Part shown: one piece after another, positions 17,275-26,330 of the stretch | How positions within the stretch are numbered: the first letter of the stretch is position 1 | How the letters are laid out: every line of letters starts with the position of its first letter | The notes under the pieces: generated by a model | The model's database searches: none | What the model saw: only the letters and a program-made list of their open reading frames with translations | Told to the model about the DNA's origin: nothing | Source of the DNA: Dictyobacter vulcani | GTDB lineage: Bacteria > Chloroflexota > Ktedonobacteria > Ktedonobacterales > Ktedonobacteraceae | DNA length: 64,000 bases | NCBI RefSeq assembly: GCF_008974265.1 | Contig: NZ_BKZW01000001.1 | Coordinates: 868,001-932,000, forward strand | Direction of reading: 5' to 3' | Translations under genes and position numbers: made by a program

Positions 17275-18533
17275 ACCAGCGTGGCAGGGATGACCATGAG
17301 CACTCATCTAATAAAGCGCAGCACTCTTCAGGTGTGACAACCAATCACACGATGGAGTCAAACATCGCCCACTTCCTGCGAGGAGAAGCAGAAAAAATAC
17401 ATTTTACGCCTGCCTTGCGTGCTCGGATCTTGCAAGAAATACCTTCACCGCGATCGCAACAGCGTACAAGGCTCACCTATATCGTGTTAGCCTCAGCGAC
17501 GGCATTCATCCTGGTACTAAGCGGGCTCACCTATCTCTGGCGTCAGCCAGAAATTCAGACCACTGGTATCTACTATGTACAACATAAAGAGATTACAGTG
17601 GCCCCACAACTTGCCAATGGAGGACAGTTACTTTCCTTAGATCCTACCGAACAGCGCATCGTCTATCAACCTGCCAATCAAGCTGGTGTCCTCTATATGG
17701 CAGATCTCATAAATCCGGTCCAGAGCAATGCACTGGCGATGCGTTATGCCAGAGATATGGCCTGGGCACCCGATGGATCAGCCCTGGTAGCAACAGTACT
17801 GCCACCCATGACCGCCCAACCCCTCCTCGCACTTGTTCCCAATGGGCAATATATGCATCTCCTTGGACAGAATACGGCGCTGGCTGCAGACTGGTCACCT
17901 ACCCATAGCGATCAAATCATGTTTGCCCGCCAACAAAAAGGTCAGACTCAACTCTGGTCCACGAATACATCAGGAGCAGTCGTCACGTTACAGCTGACGA
18001 TGCATGAGTCCCTCTTGATACACCATATGAATTGGTCACCCAATGGACAATATCTGGCTTTGATTGCCTCGCAGAACAAAACAGTGACCAGAGCAACGCT
18101 TGATCAGCCCGGCCGCGTAATCTATATCATGGATATTCAAACCCATAAGCTGAACCAGCTGATGGCACCAGGCAATTTTCAGGTGGGAAATGTGAGCTGG
18201 TCACCCGATGGACATGCGTTGACATTCGAACAGATCAATCCCAATCAAAAGACGATCCTGCAAACAGTTACGATCAACAAACCAGGGGAAATCAGCAGTA
18301 TCACTCCCAAACAACATCTGGATGGCTGGACATGGTCACCAGACGGCCATGCCCTGGTTTACAGCGATGGAGGCAGGCTTTCAGCCTATGTATTTCATGG
18401 CTCGCCGATAATTTTTCCACAAACGCAAGCACGCTATGTTTCGCCATTCTGGCTGAAAAATGGACAGATCCTCTGTATGAATGTGACCGGTGACAAGGGC
18501 GTCCTTACACTCCTAACTCCACAGAAAAAATAA
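17271..18533 (+). CDS. Membrane-anchored protein with TolB-like beta-propeller, probable anti-sigma factor
   Basis: A 420-residue protein, translationally coupled to the sigma factor gene by a 4-base overlap. Residues 1-62 are a hydrophilic cytosolic head ending in FTPALRARILQEIPSP, typical of anti-sigma heads. One membrane span (about 67-88, YIVLASATAFILVLSGLTYL) follows. The outer part (about 100-420) has at least five WD40/PD40-like blades marked by the motif W[SA]P[DNT]GxxL, e.g. WAPDGSAL, WSPNGQYL, WSPDGHAL twice. The family logic is that the propeller senses something outside and the head holds the sigma factor. No ZAS zinc motif (HxxxCxxC) is seen, so the anti-sigma role rests on context. 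Confidence 0.8.
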   Translation: MNQRGRDDHEHSSNKAQHSSGVTTNHTMESNIAHFLRGEAEKIHFTPALRARILQEIPSPRSQQRTRLTYIVLASATAFILVLSGLTYLWRQPEIQTTGIYYVQHKEITVAPQLANGGQLLSLDPTEQRIVYQPANQAGVLYMADLINPVQSNALAMRYARDMAWAPDGSALVATVLPPMTAQPLLALVPNGQYMHLLGQNTALAADWSPTHSDQIMFARQQKGQTQLWSTNTSGAVVTLQLTMHESLLIHHMNWSPNGQYLALIASQNKTVTRATLDQPGRVIYIMDIQTHKLNQLMAPGNFQVGNVSWSPDGHALTFEQINPNQKTILQTVTINKPGEISSITPKQHLDGWTWSPDGHALVYSDGGRLSAYVFHGSPIIFPQTQARYVSPFWLKNGQILCMNVTGDKGVLTLLTPQKK

Positions 18534-18559
18534 GGAGGCATCCTGGTGGATGCCTCCTT
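18532..18559. terminator. Hairpin terminator after the sigma/anti-sigma operon
   Basis: A perfect 12-bp stem AAGGAGGCATCC / GGATGCCTCCTT with a TGGT loop overlaps the stop codon at 18533. It lies between convergent genes and can serve both. Confidence 0.65.
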
Positions 18560-18571
18560 CATAACAAACCG

Positions 18572-19720
18572 TTAGAGAGCAATATTGACGGTACCCGGAT
18601 CAAACCCATCAGTATTCTTCGAACCAAGGACCAGCGTCACAGTAGTGACATCCTGAGGTATCAAGAAAACAGCCGATCCAGCCTGATCCTTTACTTGAGA
18701 GGCAAAATTCAATGGAATGGTCGCTTGCACTGGTGCGATGGACGTATCGCCGGATTTTACACGCAAGTAATCAAAGGGAGAGCCAGCAATGACTGGCTGC
18801 ATTAAAGGATTTCCTATCTTCAAATTAACCGAAAGGTAACGCATTCCTTTGGGAGCCTGCTGACCATCCAGGCTCATTTGTGTTGTAACCTGGGTAACCA
18901 GATAATCCAGACTCAAGTAACTGGTCTTTTTGTTGACATCACTCGTTTTTGCTGCATACTTGCCCATATCAGCATGAGGCTGCAGTGGGATATTCAGACG
19001 AGCCTCAGCAGCGGATCCCAGCAGCAATGTCAACTGATTTACTTTGGTAGCAGCAGGCACCACAAAATCAACAGTATTACTCCTGGTTTCACCAGGTGCA
19101 ACGGCAGTATAGTCTGAGGCATAGACCGGAGCAAGTTCATTCCCACCGGGAAGCAATAGATGGGCAATAGTCGGGTAGATCAGCACGGCAGCTTTTTTAT
19201 TTTTATTCGTTGCCTGCACATGCAACCTGAGCATACCATCTGAATGCGTTTGAGGATCATCAATAAAATTAGCTGCTTGCTGTGCATTCACCAGCGTAAT
19301 ATCCATCCCCGCATAATTCACGGTTGTCTGTAGATCACTCGTCGTAATAGCCGCCTGGGTCGCTTTTCCAATACCGAGCAGGGGCAATACAAAGTAGCCA
19401 GCCACGCCTAAAATCAGCAAAACCGCCATGACTAATAGGACCACTCCAATCGGTCCCACACGACGGCGCTGTGAACTGGATGACAATGGAGGGGCTGAAC
19501 CCATCAAGAGATCCTCATTCTGCGTTGACCGTGGGGCTGAGGATTGGGCTGGATACTGTCCTTGAAATCCTGGAGAAGAAGGCTGTTGTGGTTGGGATGG
19601 AAAACGCTGCTGCTCTGAATTTGATAAGATAATTGGTAATCCGCAATTAGCGCAAAACCGTTGCCGGGGATTTGTTTCTGTGCCACATCGTGGACAATAA
19701 GGGGGAAGTGCCTGTGCCAT
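18572..19720 (-). CDS. Zinc-ribbon membrane protein with DUF4352-like extracellular domain
   Basis: A 382-residue protein from the start at 19720 (AAGGAG upstream). The longer open frame up to 19927 runs into the next gene's coding end and is rejected. A zinc ribbon lies at residues about 8-30 (YCPRCG-x10-FCANCG). A Pro/Gln/Ser-rich linker follows, then one membrane span (about 95-120, GVVLLVMAVLLILGVAGYF). The outer part (about 140-380) carries an Ig-like pair of domains in which residues about 140-250 and 265-380 look like two DUF4352-type units (a beta sandwich often found in telomeric-repeat or surface lipoproteins). Function unknown. A cytosolic zinc ribbon with an outer sandwich is a common design in Gram-positives and Chloroflexota. 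Confidence 0.8.
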   Translation of the reverse strand: MAQALPPYCPRCGTETNPRQRFCANCGLPIILSNSEQQRFPSQPQQPSSPGFQGQYPAQSSAPRSTQNEDLLMGSAPPLSSSSQRRRVGPIGVVLLVMAVLLILGVAGYFVLPLLGIGKATQAAITTSDLQTTVNYAGMDITLVNAQQAANFIDDPQTHSDGMLRLHVQATNKNKKAAVLIYPTIAHLLLPGGNELAPVYASDYTAVAPGETRSNTVDFVVPAATKVNQLTLLLGSAAEARLNIPLQPHADMGKYAAKTSDVNKKTSYLSLDYLVTQVTTQMSLDGQQAPKGMRYLSVNLKIGNPLMQPVIAGSPFDYLRVKSGDTSIAPVQATIPLNFASQVKDQAGSAVFLIPQDVTTVTLVLGSKNTDGFDPGTVNIAL

Positions 19721-19819
19721 ACCTATGCTGCTCCTTGCTAGTATCTTTGCTTGCTCTGCTTTTTCTATTGTACAACACAAGTGATAAGGCAGAAACAACA
19801 TAGGTACGAAGTCAGGGCT

Positions 19820-19852
19820 CACCGATCGATAATAGGGTCTTATCGATCGGTG
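19820..19852. repeat. Inverted repeat between the zinc-ribbon gene and the S53 protease gene
   Basis: A perfect 13-bp inverted repeat CACCGATCGATAA / TTATCGATCGGTG with a 7-base loop lies just past the stop of the S53 protease. No clear T-run follows on either strand, so I call it a repeat or a weak terminator. Confidence 0.5.
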
Positions 19853-19860
19853 CTTAAAAC

Positions 19861-21594
19861 TTATCGACCTGCCACGGCGTAGAAATCTCGAAGATTGGGC
19901 GTTCCCAATCCTGTCGTATAATCCCAACCTTGAGCAGCACGATAATAGAGATTATCTCCCTGGGTTACATCATAGTAAGCACGATTATTCTTCTTAGCGA
20001 CATCATAAAACATCTGAGGGGAATAATTAAATGCTTTACCTTGCTTTAATAACCCCTGGTTCACAAGAGCCAGAGCAGTTGCCCAGATAGGCGCGGCAGC
20101 ACTGGTTCCACCAACCGAGCCCCATTGTCCCTGATAATAGACAGCCAGGCCATATGCGGCAGCGGAAACATCAGGAATCTGACGCTTACCATTAGACTGG
20201 TTATTTTTAACACCAGACTGATTCTGCCAGGAGGGCATGCTAAAGACTTTACTTAAACCACCACCTGTGCCCCAACGGTTTTTACAACTACTATGATTAG
20301 AGCCATCTGACCAGGAAGTCTCGTTAGCACGTGACTGTCCTCCATCTACTTGTAGAATGGTTCCACCCACGGCAACAGACCAGGGATCGCTGGCCGGAAA
20401 ACTCACGGCGAGATTACCATAACTGTGGCTACCGAAAGCGCCACAATCACCGCTGGCGACAAAAACGGTCATATGCTCAACCTTGGTCAACTGCTGAATG
20501 CTTTGATCCAGGGCACGCAGATCTGATTGGGACATTTCTTCTTCGGCCGCTCCCAGACTGATGCTGACGGTACTACCGGCATTGGCATTATTGACATTAT
20601 CATTCAGAATCTGTTGCAATTCATCATTGACATTCACCCAGATATCGGACGAATTGTTGCTCGTGCCATCTGTTTGATACACTTTGATATTCGCAGAACG
20701 AGCCAGACCGGCCGCCATTTGAATATCTAATGTCGATTCTCCCAATGTGTCCTGTGGATGACCATCAACATTAATTGATGTAACTTTTCCTTTGAAGCTG
20801 ATGCAGTCCAGATAATTCTGCACATCACTGCGCATTGAGCCATCAATCTCTACCAGATTGATCGTCATATTTTCTCCATGCAAGCCTTGATTCCAGAGTT
20901 GATCAACGCCATAAGCATGGGCAATGTCCTTTGGCAATAATGTTTGATCAGGAGGCGAGCAGTCCGCAGCCGGTTTTTTTGACTGCGCCGGAACCGCTGG
21001 CTGGAAAGAGGCTTGATGGACTGGCTGGGTACTATAATTGTCCAGACCTGTCACCGCTTCAATAGAACCCACCAGGAATTGAGGTACCATCGCCGGCTTC
21101 TTGGCATCAGGTGCATAAAAAGTGCGACCATGATAATTATGGTTCACAAATTTCGTATTCAAGACTTTAGCAAAGGTACTGGCTTTAGCATCGATTGAGA
21201 GATGGGTACGCATCTTACTCAACTTTAAGGTGATACCCTGCGGATTAAAAAAGTCCTTGAATTTTTGATAGGTGGCATCATCAATACCAATCTGGTTGGC
21301 CAAATTTTCCAGATGTGATGGCTTACCAGGTTCTATTTTTTGATTCTGAGCCTTTTGCATAAGCTTAGGGTCGATTTTAAAGGTAATCCTTGCATGCAAG
21401 ACGGTGTTATCTGGTACTGAGCCAGTCACCTTTGAGTTCAACGCCTCAGCAGGTATGCCAAGATCGAGGGGGACCGATTTTAAAGCTTCAGTGGTCCCAC
21501 AACTTGCCAATGGCATCAAAACAAGACACAGGCCAAGCAGGCCAGCGACTATGCGTCCGATACGAACCGAGCTGTTATCTAGCAGCCAACGCAT
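19861..21594 (-). CDS. Sedolisin (S53) family serine protease, lipoprotein
   Basis: A 577-residue acid-type serine carboxyl peptidase of the S53 family. The start at 21594 lies 9 bases after GGAGGG and opens a lipoprotein signal (GLCLVLMPLASCGTT) with a lipobox LASC; a longer start at 21654 adds 20 residues. The pro-kumamolisin domain spans about residues 35-190. Catalytic residues are visible: E and D in GESTLDIQMAAG, the oxyanion D in ASGDCGAFG, and S in GGTSAAAPIWA. The last 60 residues hold a calcium site typical of the family (DVTQGDN and YDYTTGLGTP). It should be an anchored extracellular protease, mature after removal of its pro-domain. Confidence 0.9.
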   Translation of the reverse strand: MRWLLDNSSVRIGRIVAGLLGLCLVLMPLASCGTTEALKSVPLDLGIPAEALNSKVTGSVPDNTVLHARITFKIDPKLMQKAQNQKIEPGKPSHLENLANQIGIDDATYQKFKDFFNPQGITLKLSKMRTHLSIDAKASTFAKVLNTKFVNHNYHGRTFYAPDAKKPAMVPQFLVGSIEAVTGLDNYSTQPVHQASFQPAVPAQSKKPAADCSPPDQTLLPKDIAHAYGVDQLWNQGLHGENMTINLVEIDGSMRSDVQNYLDCISFKGKVTSINVDGHPQDTLGESTLDIQMAAGLARSANIKVYQTDGTSNNSSDIWVNVNDELQQILNDNVNNANAGSTVSISLGAAEEEMSQSDLRALDQSIQQLTKVEHMTVFVASGDCGAFGSHSYGNLAVSFPASDPWSVAVGGTILQVDGGQSRANETSWSDGSNHSSCKNRWGTGGGLSKVFSMPSWQNQSGVKNNQSNGKRQIPDVSAAAYGLAVYYQGQWGSVGGTSAAAPIWATALALVNQGLLKQGKAFNYSPQMFYDVAKKNNRAYYDVTQGDNLYYRAAQGWDYTTGLGTPNLRDFYAVAGR

Positions 21595-21816
21595 AAATAC
21601 ATACCCTCCGGAACTATAGAATGAAGTGTATGAATACACGACTACGATGTGCATTAATGAAAGAAAAATGAGTTATACCTTTCTGTATCACGCATGAGCT
21701 CTATAAAAAAGTTCAACACTGGTTTTTTTATGCTGGAACGTACAGGCAACGCCATGGATGAACACCAAAAATATGGTAGGTTTGAGGTGAAAAACCAGTG
21801 CATAGCCCCCTTAAAG

Positions 21817-21825
21817 TGGTATAAT
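21817..21825 (+). promoter_or_regulatory. Extended -10 promoter of uvrB
   Basis: TGGTATAAT matches the extended -10 element, about 57 bases upstream of the uvrB start codon. No clear -35 hexamer lies 17 bases upstream, which is usual for extended -10 promoters. No LexA box that I can recognise overlaps it. Confidence 0.45.
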
Positions 21826-21881
21826 AAAGGGGTAATTGGAAAAAATATTCTATGCTAGCAGAAGATAGAGGAAGACGACGC

Positions 21882-23873
21882 ATGCCAGCATTTAAGGTTG
21901 AAGCCCCCTTTGAACCAACTGGTGACCAACCAGAAGCAATAAACCAACTTGTTAAAAGTATTACTGATGGCAACAAATATCAAACATTACTCGGTGTAAC
22001 TGGCAGTGGTAAAACATACACGGTAGCAAAAATTGTTGAACAGCTACAACGCCCAACTCTGGTACTAGCTCCAAACAAAACCCTGGCTGCACAGCTCTAT
22101 AGTGAGTACAAAGAATTTTTTCCTAATAATGCGGTTGAATACTTTGTTTCATATTATGACTACTATCAGCCAGAAGCGTATATTGCCCGTACTGATACCT
22201 ATGTTGAAAAAGAGAGTATGCTAAATGAGGAGATTGAGAAGCTCCGACTTTCGGCCACGCGTAGTCTGTTTGAACGGCGCGATGTCTTGATTGTCGCCTC
22301 AGTCTCATGTATCTATGGCCTGGGCAGTCCTGAAGAATATGGCCAGGTAGTTCTGACCCTGAAGGTGGGAGAGGAACGCCGACGCGATAAGATTTTACGC
22401 CATTTGACCGAGATTCAATATGAACGCAACGATGCCAATTTTGTGCGTGGCCGTTTTCGCGTGCGCGGAGATGTCCTTGAGATCTTTCCTGCGTATGAAG
22501 ATGTCGCGGTACGTATTGAGTTTTTCGGTGATGAAATTGAACGGATGACGGATATTGATCCGTTAACTGGCGAGATTCTGAATAAACGCCAGCGCCTGGA
22601 TATTTATCCCGCTAAACACTGGGTCACCACGCGTGAACGGCTCTTCAAATCTATCGAATTGATTGATGCAGAATTAGAGGAACAGCTCAAGGTTTTTGAA
22701 TCCGAAGGTAAGTTGCTGGAAGCAGCACGTTTGAAACAGCGTACCAATTTTGATATGGAGATGCTGCGCGAAACAGGCTTTTGCTCGGGTGTCGAAAACT
22801 ACTCACGCCACCTGGCCGGACGAGGATCAGGTGAACAACCATGGACGCTCCTCGATTATATGCCAGATGATTTCCTGATGGTCGTTGATGAGTCACACGT
22901 CGCCCTCCCCCAGGTGCGCGGCATGTTTGCAGGCGATCGTTCCCGTAAACAGGTACTGGTGGATTATGGTTTCCGCTTACCATCAGCAATGGATAATCGT
23001 CCTTTGACCTTTCCAGAATTTGATGGTGAACTCAATCAGTCACTATATGTATCTGCCACGCCCGGACCTTATGAGTTTGAACACAGTTTGCAAGTGGTTG
23101 AGCAGTTGATCCGCCCTACTGGATTGATCGATCCTGAGATCAGTGTACGACCCACTAAAGGTCAGATCGATGATCTGATCGCCGAAATACGACTGCGTGT
23201 AGAGAAAAAGCAGCGTGTGCTGGTGACAACCCTGACAAAAAAGATGTCAGAAGATCTTGCAGACTATATGCAGGAGCTCAATATCAAGGTGCATTACCTG
23301 CACTCTGAGATTGATACGATTGAGCGCATTGAGATCCTGCGTGATCTACGCCTGGGTGTCTACGATGTGGTGGTGGGAATCAATCTTTTGCGTGAGGGCC
23401 TTGATCTACCAGAGGTTTCCCTGGTAGCTATTCTGGATGCAGATAAAGAGGGATTTTTACGTTCGGAAGGTTCACTGATCCAGATTATCGGCCGTGCGGC
23501 TCGTCACGTCGAAGGTAAAGTGATTATGTATGCCGATCGGAACACCAGATCCATGCAACGTGCTATCGATGAGACAAATCGCCGCCGTAAACTTCAGCTG
23601 GCGTATAATGAGGAACACAATATCACTCCTCGTGGTATTCAGAAGGAAATCAAAACACTATCAGAGCGTCTCAAAGCGATGAGCGGTAGCGAGGATAAAG
23701 GCAATAGCAAGAGTCCCGCTGCAATCCTGGCTGGTATTCCTAAGGATGAAGCATTACGCTTGATCAAAGATCTGGAATCGCAGATGCGAACTGCGGCCAA
23801 GCAATTAGAGTTTGAGAAAGCCGGTCAGCTTCGTGATCAGATCATTGAGTTGCGCCGTTCAATGATCGAGTAA
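21882..23873 (+). CDS. uvrB: Excinuclease ABC subunit B
   Basis: A 663-residue UvrB, the damage-verifying helicase-like subunit of nucleotide excision repair. The start at 21882 matches the family's [16 protein letters not shown] and follows GAGGAAG; an upstream ATG at 21852 would add 10 residues. Walker A is [12 protein letters not shown] and the beta-hairpin region is [12 protein letters not shown]. The DEAD-type helicase motifs ([14 protein letters not shown]) and motif [10 protein letters not shown] follow. The C-terminal UvrBC-interaction coiled coil (about residues 620-655, [13 protein letters not shown]) is present. Length is normal. It is a single-gene unit with a strong terminator. 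Confidence 0.98.
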   Translation: MPAFKVEAPFEPTGDQPEAINQLVKSITDGNKYQTLLGVTGSGKTYTVAKIVEQLQRPTLVLAPNKTLAAQLYSEYKEFFPNNAVEYFVSYYDYYQPEAYIARTDTYVEKESMLNEEIEKLRLSATRSLFERRDVLIVASVSCIYGLGSPEEYGQVVLTLKVGEERRRDKILRHLTEIQYERNDANFVRGRFRVRGDVLEIFPAYEDVAVRIEFFGDEIERMTDIDPLTGEILNKRQRLDIYPAKHWVTTRERLFKSIELIDAELEEQLKVFESEGKLLEAARLKQRTNFDMEMLRETGFCSGVENYSRHLAGRGSGEQPWTLLDYMPDDFLMVVDESHVALPQVRGMFAGDRSRKQVLVDYGFRLPSAMDNRPLTFPEFDGELNQSLYVSATPGPYEFEHSLQVVEQLIRPTGLIDPEISVRPTKGQIDDLIAEIRLRVEKKQRVLVTTLTKKMSEDLADYMQELNIKVHYLHSEIDTIERIEILRDLRLGVYDVVVGINLLREGLDLPEVSLVAILDADKEGFLRSEGSLIQIIGRAARHVEGKVIMYADRNTRSMQRAIDETNRRRKLQLAYNEEHNITPRGIQKEIKTLSERLKAMSGSEDKGNSKSPAAILAGIPKDEALRLIKDLESQMRTAAKQLEFEKAGQLRDQIIELRRSMIE

Positions 23874-23888
23874 AAATTTGTTCATCCA

Positions 23889-23920
23889 GGAGAGGTATTT
23901 TCATACCTCTCCTTTTTTTT
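23889..23920 (+). terminator. Rho-independent terminator of uvrB
   Basis: GGAGAGGTAT / ATACCTCTCC stem with a TTTC loop, followed by eight T. Confidence 0.9.
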
Positions 23921-24211
23921 ACTGCTACTTTACTACAGTTCTCATGAAGCTAATGAAATTAAATATCAGGTGCTTCTCCTACAAATTAAGTCGTATTCGC
24001 TATACTGAGTCATATCCATTTATCTATAATTAGTATAACTGCGAAGCATAAGAAAAATTCGACATTAGATAAATACCATCTTTTTAAAAGCTGCGTTTTT
24101 TTGCGATCTAAACTCTCACTCTTCCTATAAACATTGTACGTAGCAGCTAAAAATCGAGTATAGTATACTGTGTTTTCTGAATCCAATTATTGAAAGGAAT
24201 CCGATACAACC
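23921..24211. other. Intergenic region upstream of the polyamine genes
   Basis: About 290 A/T-rich bases without a gene. TATAGT/TATACT at 24159-24169 could be a -10 box for the next gene, with only a weak match (TTGTAC) at the -35 position and an over-long spacer. Confidence 0.35.
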
Positions 24212-25321
24212 ATGACCGATCAGCATGAACATTCATCTGAGCAACATCACAGTGATTTGTTAAGCGGACCCAAAATTCTCCCTCGCCGTGTCCGACCAGA
24301 TATGACCGTCACCGAGCTCATTGATGAGCAGTTTCAGGCGTATAATGGCGCGCGTCTGAATGAGGCGGCTCGCGTTTTTGCAGAGCGTATGTTGAATCCA
24401 GAGTTAGATGTTACCGTGGGGCTGACTATGGCCGGTGCTTTAACACCGGCTGGCCTGGGAGGTTGTGTGCTGACGTTGATGGAGTATGGCTTTGTTGATT
24501 TTATTGTCAGTACGGGAGCCAATCTCTATCACGATATGCATCATGCACTGGCGATGTCGCTGCATCGCGGTGATTTCCGCCTGGACGATGTAAAATTACA
24601 GGAAGAGGGAGTCATCCGTATTTATGATATCCTCTTCGAGGACAAGGTTTTGTTGGATACGGATGCGTTTGTGCGTGAGAGCCTGCGTAGCCTGCCCAAT
24701 CGACCCATCTCCACATCGGAGCTCCATTACCATCTGGGACAACAATTACTCAAAATCGGAGTGAAGCCGGAATACTCTGTTCTGGCTCAGGCAGCTGCCT
24801 GGAATGTGCCTATCTATACATCTTCACCAGGCGATTCCTCTATCGGTATGAATGTGGCTCGCAACGCATTGGAAGGCAGTCTGCTCACACTTGATCCACT
24901 GGCAGATGTCAATGAGACAACTGCTATCGTGCACCATTCTACACGTAATGGTGTGATTATCCTGGGTGGCGGCAGTCCAAAAAACTTCTATCTCCAGACA
25001 CAACCACAATTATGGGAAGTACTTGGAATCCAAAAAGGCGGCCATGATTACTTTGTCCAGATTACCGCTGATGCTCCTCACTGGGGTGGACTCTCAGGTG
25101 CAACCCCTTCAGAGGCGGTCTCATGGGGAAAAATTAAGCCTGATCAACTGAATGATACAGTCGTTGTTTATGGAGATTCTACTATTGCTTTACCTCTCCT
25201 GACCGCCTACGCGGTGAGCAAAGCGCAGCCGCGCCCTCGCCGGGAACTCTATGCCAGACGCCAGGAAATGCTTGATGAGTTAAAAGAGGCATATGAAACG
25301 GGTAAACAGGCCCGTCCTTAG
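24212..25321 (+). CDS. Deoxyhypusine synthase family protein (probable polyamine-modifying enzyme)
   Basis: A 369-residue NAD-dependent enzyme of the deoxyhypusine synthase (DHS) family. The N-terminus is His-rich (HEHSSEQHH). NAD-site features (TVGLTMAGALTPAGLGG, TGANLYHD) and the active-site Lys K307 in EAVSWGKI are intact; the same SWGK Lys forms the imine in the human enzyme. DHS proper makes hypusine on eIF5A, a protein bacteria lack (their EF-P is not hypusinated), so bacterial homologues most likely act on free amines, for example as a homospermidine synthase. The next genes are speD and an agmatinase, which supports a polyamine role. The chain-length product cannot be told from sequence. 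Confidence 0.9.
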   Translation: MTDQHEHSSEQHHSDLLSGPKILPRRVRPDMTVTELIDEQFQAYNGARLNEAARVFAERMLNPELDVTVGLTMAGALTPAGLGGCVLTLMEYGFVDFIVSTGANLYHDMHHALAMSLHRGDFRLDDVKLQEEGVIRIYDILFEDKVLLDTDAFVRESLRSLPNRPISTSELHYHLGQQLLKIGVKPEYSVLAQAAAWNVPIYTSSPGDSSIGMNVARNALEGSLLTLDPLADVNETTAIVHHSTRNGVIILGGGSPKNFYLQTQPQLWEVLGIQKGGHDYFVQITADAPHWGGLSGATPSEAVSWGKIKPDQLNDTVVVYGDSTIALPLLTAYAVSKAQPRPRRELYARRQEMLDELKEAYETGKQARP

Positions 25322-25356
25322 CTCTTTTCTCGATCTAATGCGCAGCGTAGTTGTGT

Positions 25357-25525
25357 TTAGGTAGAGACCAAAATTTCTAAATGGCATTTAGGTTGATTGC
25401 TAAATGCCATTTAGGTTGATTGCTTACTGCTAATTAGGTTGATTGCTTACTGCTAATTAGGTAGAAATGCATTCCCAATTAGGTAAAAAAATCGGCTTTC
25501 CTTTGGCATTTGCTTGACAACCTAA
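25357..25525 (+). repeat. Phased array of TTAGGT boxes upstream of speD
   Basis: TTAGGT occurs as direct repeats at 25357, 25388, 25411, 25434, 25457 and 25479, spaced 31, 23, 23, 23 and 22 bases. The inner boxes share the longer unit (A/T)ATTAGGTTGATTGC. An inverted copy (ACCTAA, 25520-25525) sits between the putative -35 and -10 of speD. A 22-23 base period is about two DNA turns, so all boxes face one side of the helix, as expected for an array of transcription-factor sites. A perfect 13-bp inverted repeat AAATGGCATTTAG / CTAAATGCCATTT (25379-25391, 25400-25412) includes the second and third boxes and may also serve as the DHS-gene 3' hairpin. Confidence 0.75.
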
Positions 25526-25533
25526 TGTATAAT
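25503..25533 (+). promoter_or_regulatory. Putative speD promoter
   Basis: A perfect TATAAT lies at 25528-25533. TTGGCA at 25503-25508 is a possible -35 with a 19-base spacer. TTGACA at 25514-25519 is too close (8 bases) to pair with it. A start near 25540 would give a leader of about 100 bases. Confidence 0.5.
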
Positions 25534-25539
25534 ATCCAA

Positions 25540-25632
25540 CAGTGTGCAGAAAAATGTAGCACACAGTTAAATTGCAGGACGCAACCCATTATGGGGGCTC
25601 GACCCCTGCATAATCGGAACATATTAGGAGGA
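25540..25632 (+). promoter_or_regulatory. Structured 5' leader of speD, possible regulatory RNA
   Basis: Two stems can form: GTGTGC (25542-25547) with GCACAC (25559-25564), and a nested one in which ATTAT-GGGG (about 25588-25596) pairs with CCCC-TGC-ATAAT (to about 25615) around a GCTCGA loop; TGCAGG / CCTGCA is an alternative outer stem. The AGGAGG ribosome site (25626-25631) lies just past the structure. I cannot match it to a known riboswitch class. Confidence 0.4.
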
Positions 25633-25639
25633 AAATGCG

Positions 25640-26074
25640 ATGCTGGTCCATTTGATGCTTGAACTCTATAACATTGACCGTGACATCCTGAGTGATGAGT
25701 CATTGTTGCGTCGCACACTGAGTGAACTGCCAGAGCGAGTCGCGATGGAGAAAGTTAGTCCCGTACATCTCTATGATATTGACACATCGAATCCGCTCGA
25801 CGCTGGCATGTCAGGCTTTGTCGTTATTGCCCAGAGCCACGTGAGCCTCCATGCATGGCCCGAGTATGGGGAAGTTGATATCGACATTTGTTCCTGCAAG
25901 GAATTCAGTCAGGAAGATGCCATCGCATTTGCGAAAGAGATCTTTAAGACCGAGGACGTTGAAGCCCATTTTGTGGTGCGCGCAACCCGTTCACTACGTC
26001 CCGAAGAGCCAGATCCAGTGCGCTATGAGCAGGCGATGGAAGCCCGCCGCTTAGCCAAACTGGGGGTGCGCTAA
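25640..26074 (+). CDS. speD: S-adenosylmethionine decarboxylase proenzyme
   Basis: A 144-residue bacterial class 1 AdoMetDC, a pyruvoyl enzyme that makes decarboxylated SAM, the aminopropyl donor for spermidine. The self-cleavage site is seen as IAQSHVSLHAWPE with S66 as the future pyruvoyl group, H71 and a proton-donor Cys (C84 or C86 in DIDICSCKEF). The residue before the Ser is Gln (Q65) where most homologues have Glu, so the chains would separate after Gln. The N-terminus is shorter than usual and lacks the GKHL start motif. The ATG at 25640 has AGGAGG 8 bases upstream. No speE aminopropyltransferase is nearby. Confidence 0.95.
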   Translation: MLVHLMLELYNIDRDILSDESLLRRTLSELPERVAMEKVSPVHLYDIDTSNPLDAGMSGFVVIAQSHVSLHAWPEYGEVDIDICSCKEFSQEDAIAFAKEIFKTEDVEAHFVVRATRSLRPEEPDPVRYEQAMEARRLAKLGVR

Positions 26075-26131
26075 GGGCAATAAGCGTAAAGCGAAGTGTA
26101 TCTTCGCAAATTTAGCCCCGGACACGGGAGG

Positions 26132-26177
26132 GTGAGGTGCCAGGCCATATGAAGAGGAAGGCACCTCACTTTTTTTT
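26132..26177 (+). terminator. Rho-independent terminator of speD
   Basis: GTGAGGTGCC / GGCACCTCAC stem with an 18-base loop, followed by eight T. Confidence 0.9.
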
Positions 26178-26330
26178 GTGTTCTCGCCACGGGGGCAGAC
26201 ATGCTACAATATCTTCACAGCAAGCCTGGCTTACTGGCAGAGATGTTCCCTCAGTGACATAGTGTTTGATTCTCGTGTACTCCATCATTTCTCTGCATGA
26301 GGTTTCGCACCTGCGGTGCGAACAAGGGTA

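Noticed and set aside
19721..19927. N-terminal extension of the zinc-ribbon gene
   Set aside because: It overlaps the end of the S53 protease gene, has no ribosome site, and the zinc ribbon begins right after the ATG at 19720.
25379..25490. Repeated 23-base units as a possible CRISPR array
   Set aside because: The units are contiguous without spacers, short, and no cas gene is nearby. They fit an operator array better.
25514..25533. TTGACA plus TATAAT as the speD promoter pair
   Set aside because: The two hexamers are only 8 bases apart, far below the 16-18 bases needed; TTGGCA at 25503 is a better -35 candidate.
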